This document shows, one piece after another, positions 6,894 to 9,861 of a stretch of DNA of 9,861 nucleotides; position 1 is the first letter of the stretch, and each line of letters begins with the position of its first letter. The notes beneath the pieces are model-generated. The model was given only the letters and a program-made list of their open reading frames with translations. It had not been told where the DNA came from and searched no databases. The stretch is from CANHVK01 sp046304235. GTDB lineage: Bacteria; Bacteroidota; Bacteroidia; Flavobacteriales_D; Crocinitomicaceae. The stretch lies in assembly GCA_046304235.1 (NCBI GenBank), contig JBKCEW010000117.1, positions 1 to 9,861 of the forward strand. The letters are read 5' to 3'. The translations under genes and the position numbers were made by a program.

Positions 6894-7538
6894 ATGACAA
6901 AAAAAGAAAAAGGAATTTATATAATCAACGAATTAGAGAAATTATATCCTGAAACTCCAGTTCCACTCGATCATAAAGATACTTACACTTTGTTAATTGC
7001 TGTTCTATTATCCGCTCAATGTACTGATGAGCGTGTTAATAAAATTACTCCTTTATTGTTTAATAAAGCGGACAATCCCTTTGACATGATTAAATTATCT
7101 GTTGATGAAATTAAAGAGATTATTAGACCTTGTGGGTTGTCACCTCAAAAATCAAAAGCAATACACACATTATCTCAAATACTAATTGATAAATTTAACG
7201 GAATAGTTCCAGAAGATATTGATGAACTTGAGAAATTACCCGGTGTTGGACATAAAACAGCTTCAGTAGTAATGTCACAATCTTTTGGTCATCCAATGTT
7301 TCCTGTTGACACTCATATTCACAGACTCTTAACAAGATGGGGAATAACTAATGGGAAAAGTGTAACGCAAACTGAGAAGGATGCTAAAGCTTTGTTTCCA
7401 AAAGAATATTGGAATAAACTTCACTTACAAATAATCTTTTATGGTAGAGAATATTCACCTGCACGATCTCCTAAATCTGATAAAGATTACATCACAAAAA
7501 TGATTGGTACATCAAAAGCAAAAAATGAGTTAAAATAG
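6894..7538 (+). CDS. nth: Endonuclease III (DNA glycosylase/AP lyase) lacking the Fe-S cluster motif
   Basis: This 214-residue base-excision repair enzyme removes oxidised pyrimidines and cleaves abasic sites. Seen: LLSAQCTDERVN at about 38-49 (the LLSAQxTD hallmark), the helix-hairpin-helix LPGVGHKTA at 115-123 with catalytic lysine K121, and FPVDTHIHR at about 136-144 with catalytic aspartate D139. These match K120 and D138 of E. coli Nth. The usual C-terminal C-x6-C-x2-C-x5-C iron-sulfur loop is absent: after FYGREYSPARSPKSDKDY the protein has no cysteine, while the fold before it is complete. The frame is intact, so this is loss of the cluster and not truncation. The ATG at 6894 starts 14 bases from the divergent small gene. 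Confidence 0.93.
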   Translation: MTKKEKGIYIINELEKLYPETPVPLDHKDTYTLLIAVLLSAQCTDERVNKITPLLFNKADNPFDMIKLSVDEIKEIIRPCGLSPQKSKAIHTLSQILIDKFNGIVPEDIDELEKLPGVGHKTASVVMSQSFGHPMFPVDTHIHRLLTRWGITNGKSVTQTEKDAKALFPKEYWNKLHLQIIFYGREYSPARSPKSDKDYITKMIGTSKAKNELK

Positions 7539-7595
7539 TTTGAATTAAATTCAGTTATAAGTTTGAACATTTAGAATTTTATTAGTTAAAATATT

Positions 7596-7603
7596 TACTT
7601 TTG
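7596..7603 (+). promoter_or_regulatory. Probable -7 promoter box of the transketolase operon
   Basis: The sequence TACTTTTG matches the Bacteroidota -7 consensus TAnnTTTG exactly. It lies in the 83-base gap after nth, with a predicted transcript start near 7608-7610, about a dozen bases before the ATG at 7622. No good -33 TTG is seen. The box overlaps the alternative TTG start at 7601, which rules that start out if the promoter is real. Confidence 0.5.
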
Positions 7604-7621
7604 TTCACTAAAAATTATTAC

Positions 7622-8464
7622 ATGGAAAGTCTAGAATTAAAAAGAATCGCCTCTCAAGTTAGAAGAGATATTGTTCGAATGGTTTCAGCAGTTAATTCGG
7701 GTCACCCAGGTGGCTCATTAGGTTGTACTGATTTTCTTACAGTATTGTATTTTGACACTATGAAACATTCTCCTAATCCATTTAATATGGACGGAATCAA
7801 TGAGGATATTTTCTTTTTATCTAATGGACACATTTCTCCAGTTTGGTATAGCGTATTAGCTAGAAGTGGTTATTTTCCAATACAAGATTTAGATGGTTTT
7901 AGAAGATTAGGTTCTAAATTACAAGGTCACCCTAGTACTGACAAAAAATTACCAGGAATAAGAATGGCTTCCGGTTCTTTAGGTCAAGGGCTATCTTGTG
8001 CTCTTGGTGTTGCTGAAGTAAAAAAATTGAACAACGATTCTTCTACTGTTTTTACTCTGCACGGTGATGGTGAATTACAAGAAGGACAAATTTGGGAAGC
8101 TGCCATGTATGCCTCTGCAAAAAAAATTGACAATCTAATTGCAACAATCGATTTTAATGGAAGACAAATTGATGGTGATGTAGAGGATGTACTATCATTA
8201 GGCAACCTAAAAGCTAAATGGGAAGCTTTTGGTTGGATTACATTAGAAATGGATGGTCATAATATCGATGAAATAAAAAGCACACTAGTCAATGCTAAAA
8301 ATCAATTAGGAAATGGCAAACCCATTGTGATTATTATGAAAACTGAAATGGGCAAAGGCGTTGATTTTATGGAAGGAAGTCATAAATGGCATGGTGTTGC
8401 TCCAAATCCTGATCAATTAGCAAATGCATTAAGTCAACTTGAAGAAACACTTGGTGATTATTAA
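7622..8464 (+). CDS. Transketolase, N-terminal (thiamine diphosphate-binding) subunit
   Basis: This is the first half of a split transketolase, an enzyme of the non-oxidative pentose phosphate pathway that moves two-carbon units between sugar phosphates. The 280 residues equal the PP domain alone. Seen: SGHPGGSLG at 26-34, SNGHISP at 67-73, LQGHPS at 100-105, and the ThDP/Mg motif from GDG at 148-150 (in GDGELQEGQIWEA) to N179 in DFNGRQIDG. The protein ends LEETLGDY, a normal end for this subunit, so it is not truncated. It needs a C-terminal partner carrying the pyrimidine-binding domain, and that gene does not follow directly. The next gene encodes a VWA protein, and a candidate partner begins at 9827. 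A TTG start at 7601 is rejected because it lies on the -7 box. Confidence 0.93.
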   Translation: MESLELKRIASQVRRDIVRMVSAVNSGHPGGSLGCTDFLTVLYFDTMKHSPNPFNMDGINEDIFFLSNGHISPVWYSVLARSGYFPIQDLDGFRRLGSKLQGHPSTDKKLPGIRMASGSLGQGLSCALGVAEVKKLNNDSSTVFTLHGDGELQEGQIWEAAMYASAKKIDNLIATIDFNGRQIDGDVEDVLSLGNLKAKWEAFGWITLEMDGHNIDEIKSTLVNAKNQLGNGKPIVIIMKTEMGKGVDFMEGSHKWHGVAPNPDQLANALSQLEETLGDY

Positions 8465-9817
8465 TTGAAGCAGATTTTAACCATACTATTTTCTTTTTTT
8501 CTTTTGACGTCTTTTTGTCAAGAAAACCTAACTCGTATCTTGTTTATTCTAGACGCATCTAATAGCATGAATGCAGCTTGGGGTGAACAGACTAGAATTG
8601 AAGCAGCTAAAGAGTTACTTGCACAATCAGTTGATAGCTTAAAAGGCAGCGCAAATTTAGAGATTGCACTCAGAGTTTATGGTCATCAATCACCAATAAC
8701 GCCAACTTTTCAAGATTGTAATGATACAAAATTAGAAGTTCCTTTTGGTCAAGACAATTTTGATAAAATTAAAAGTTACATTAAAACGATCAAAGCTAAA
8801 GGAACTACACCAATCGCCAGATCTCTTGAAGCATCTGCAGAAGATTTCCCTGACTATAATGCAAGAAATATAATTATTTTAATTACCGATGGGCTAGAAG
8901 CATGTGATAATGACCCATGCGTGATAGCAAAAAAATTACACGATAAAAAAATCGGAATTACACCATTTGTAATTGGATTAGGCTTAGATTTAAGTTATTT
9001 AGAACAATTTAAATGTATCGGTAGTTATTCTGAGGCAGAGTCTAAAACTGCATTTAAAAATGCTTTAAAGAATGTAGTTTCAAAAGCACTTGTGAATACT
9101 ACTGCTCAAATTAACTTAAACGACATTACTAGAAAACCATCTGAGACAGATGTTACCATGTTCTTGTATAAAGCAGGAACAACTGACTTAAAGTATACTT
9201 ATATACATACTTTAAATCGATTTAATAATCCTGACACACTTTTTATCGATCCAAACATAAAATATGACTTATTAGTAAATACCACTCCGAAAGTTGAACT
9301 CAAAGATATTAATATCAAAAAAAATACTCACAATACCATTTTTGTTGATGCTCCTCAAGGTTTTATAAAAACGAATCTGATTAATGGAAATAAACCACAT
9401 GAAATCGAAACACGTATTACTTTAGAAAATGATCATAAAACAATTAATGTTCAAGATATAAATACTGTAGATAAATATATAGTTGGTAATTACATTGCAG
9501 AAGTATTAACTCTTCCACGTTCTTATCATAAGGTAAAGGTAACACAGTCTGGAACTTATAATATTGATATAGAAGCTCCCGGATTATTTACATACAAATG
9601 TTCTAACCTTACCGTTGGTCAAATTTTCGTGCTTCAAGACAATGGAGTCTGGGATTGGGTTTGCAATCTAAATCAGCAAACAACTAATGGACAATGGTAT
9701 TTACAACCAGGGCAATATAGAGTTGTTTATAGACAAAAAAATATAAAATCAACTGTTTATACTTATACTCAAAATTTTAGAATATTTTCAAACAAAACAA
9801 CTTCATTAAATTTATAA
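8465..9817 (+). CDS. Secreted von Willebrand factor A domain protein
   Basis: The 450-residue protein starts with a signal peptide (MKQILTILFSFFLLTSFC, probable cleavage before Q19). There is no proper lipobox, so it is probably periplasmic or exported and not a lipoprotein. A VWA domain spans about 22-205. Its metal-ion-dependent adhesion site is complete: DASNS with D30, S32 and S34, then T114/T115 in KGTTPIARSLE and D142 in LITDGLEACDNDPC. C147 and C152 may form a disulfide. Residues 206-450 look beta-rich with a Trp/Cys patch (VWDWVCNLNQ) and match nothing I can name. The start is a TTG immediately after the transketolase TAA, in the same frame. No ATG occurs before the VWA core, and the signal peptide begins exactly here, which supports TTG. 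The ligand and role are unknown. Confidence 0.87.
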   Translation: MKQILTILFSFFLLTSFCQENLTRILFILDASNSMNAAWGEQTRIEAAKELLAQSVDSLKGSANLEIALRVYGHQSPITPTFQDCNDTKLEVPFGQDNFDKIKSYIKTIKAKGTTPIARSLEASAEDFPDYNARNIIILITDGLEACDNDPCVIAKKLHDKKIGITPFVIGLGLDLSYLEQFKCIGSYSEAESKTAFKNALKNVVSKALVNTTAQINLNDITRKPSETDVTMFLYKAGTTDLKYTYIHTLNRFNNPDTLFIDPNIKYDLLVNTTPKVELKDINIKKNTHNTIFVDAPQGFIKTNLINGNKPHEIETRITLENDHKTINVQDINTVDKYIVGNYIAEVLTLPRSYHKVKVTQSGTYNIDIEAPGLFTYKCSNLTVGQIFVLQDNGVWDWVCNLNQQTTNGQWYLQPGQYRVVYRQKNIKSTVYTYTQNFRIFSNKTTSLNL

Positions 9818-9826
9818 ATTTGTACT

Positions 9827-9861
9827 ATGATAGAATTTGAAATTTTCGGTAATAAAGATAC
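9827..9861 (+). CDS. Start of a further gene, possibly the transketolase C-terminal subunit (partial)
   Basis: An ATG at 9827, nine bases after the VWA gene stop, opens a frame reading MIEFEIFGNKD and then AC (a Thr codon whatever the next base) at the window edge. C-terminal transketolase subunits typically begin with a short variable stretch followed by a G-x-K-D-T-R motif, so GNKDT fits. A split transketolase N-half lies two genes upstream and still needs its partner. With only eleven full residues, this assignment is inference from context plus a five-residue match. Confidence 0.5.
   Translation, partial: MIEFEIFGNKD

Noticed and set aside
7601..7621. TTG start adding MFTKNYY to transketolase
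   Set aside because: It overlaps the -7 box and adds residues foreign to the family, whereas the ATG at 7622 gives the normal N-terminus.
7984..8205. 73-residue minus-strand frame inside the transketolase gene
   Set aside because: It is antisense to the ThDP-binding motif region and has no independent evidence.
1..9861. Mobile element, CRISPR, tRNA/rRNA, toxin-antitoxin or defence genes
   Set aside because: I saw no transposase or integrase, spaced direct repeats, cloverleaf or rRNA-like stretch, or small toxin pair. Except for the unnamed small gene, the far side of the VWA protein and the 35-base edge frame, the genes all fit known sugar, repair or central-metabolism families.

Overview
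The window comes from a low-GC member of the Bacteroidota, most likely Flavobacteriales. Three things point there. Transketolase is split, and its N-terminal half is a separate 280-residue gene. Two starts are preceded by TAnnTTTG-type -7 boxes, and there are no convincing Shine-Dalgarno sequences. A secreted von Willebrand A protein has a signal peptide ending in a C|Q cleavage site, as is usual in this phylum. I do not claim a genus.

Positions 1-6591 (minus strand) are a nucleotide-sugar block of a surface-glycan locus. In transcription order it holds gmd and fcl (GDP-mannose to GDP-L-fucose), then a 247-bp gap with a nested inverted repeat. After the gap come a WbpP-type UDP-HexNAc 4-epimerase, pseB, pseC, pseF and a GNAT acetyltransferase cut by the left edge. 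The last four are tightly packed (4-bp gap, then two 8-bp overlaps) and make up part of the CMP-pseudaminic acid pathway. PseG and PseI are not in the window and probably lie beyond the left edge. No glycosyltransferase, flippase or polymerase is visible.

Positions 6643-6879 (minus) hold a small unnamed protein that separates the glycan block from housekeeping genes on the plus strand. These are nth (endonuclease III without its iron-sulfur cysteines), the transketolase N-terminal half, a secreted VWA protein that starts with TTG directly after the transketolase stop codon, and 35 bases of a next gene. The first residues of that gene resemble the start of the transketolase C-terminal half.

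I found no RNA gene, insertion sequence, CRISPR array, toxin-antitoxin pair or defence system. The points most worth a second look are the VWA gene lying between the two presumed transketolase halves, the long A/T-rich leader hairpin in front of the epimerase gene, and the cluster-less Nth.
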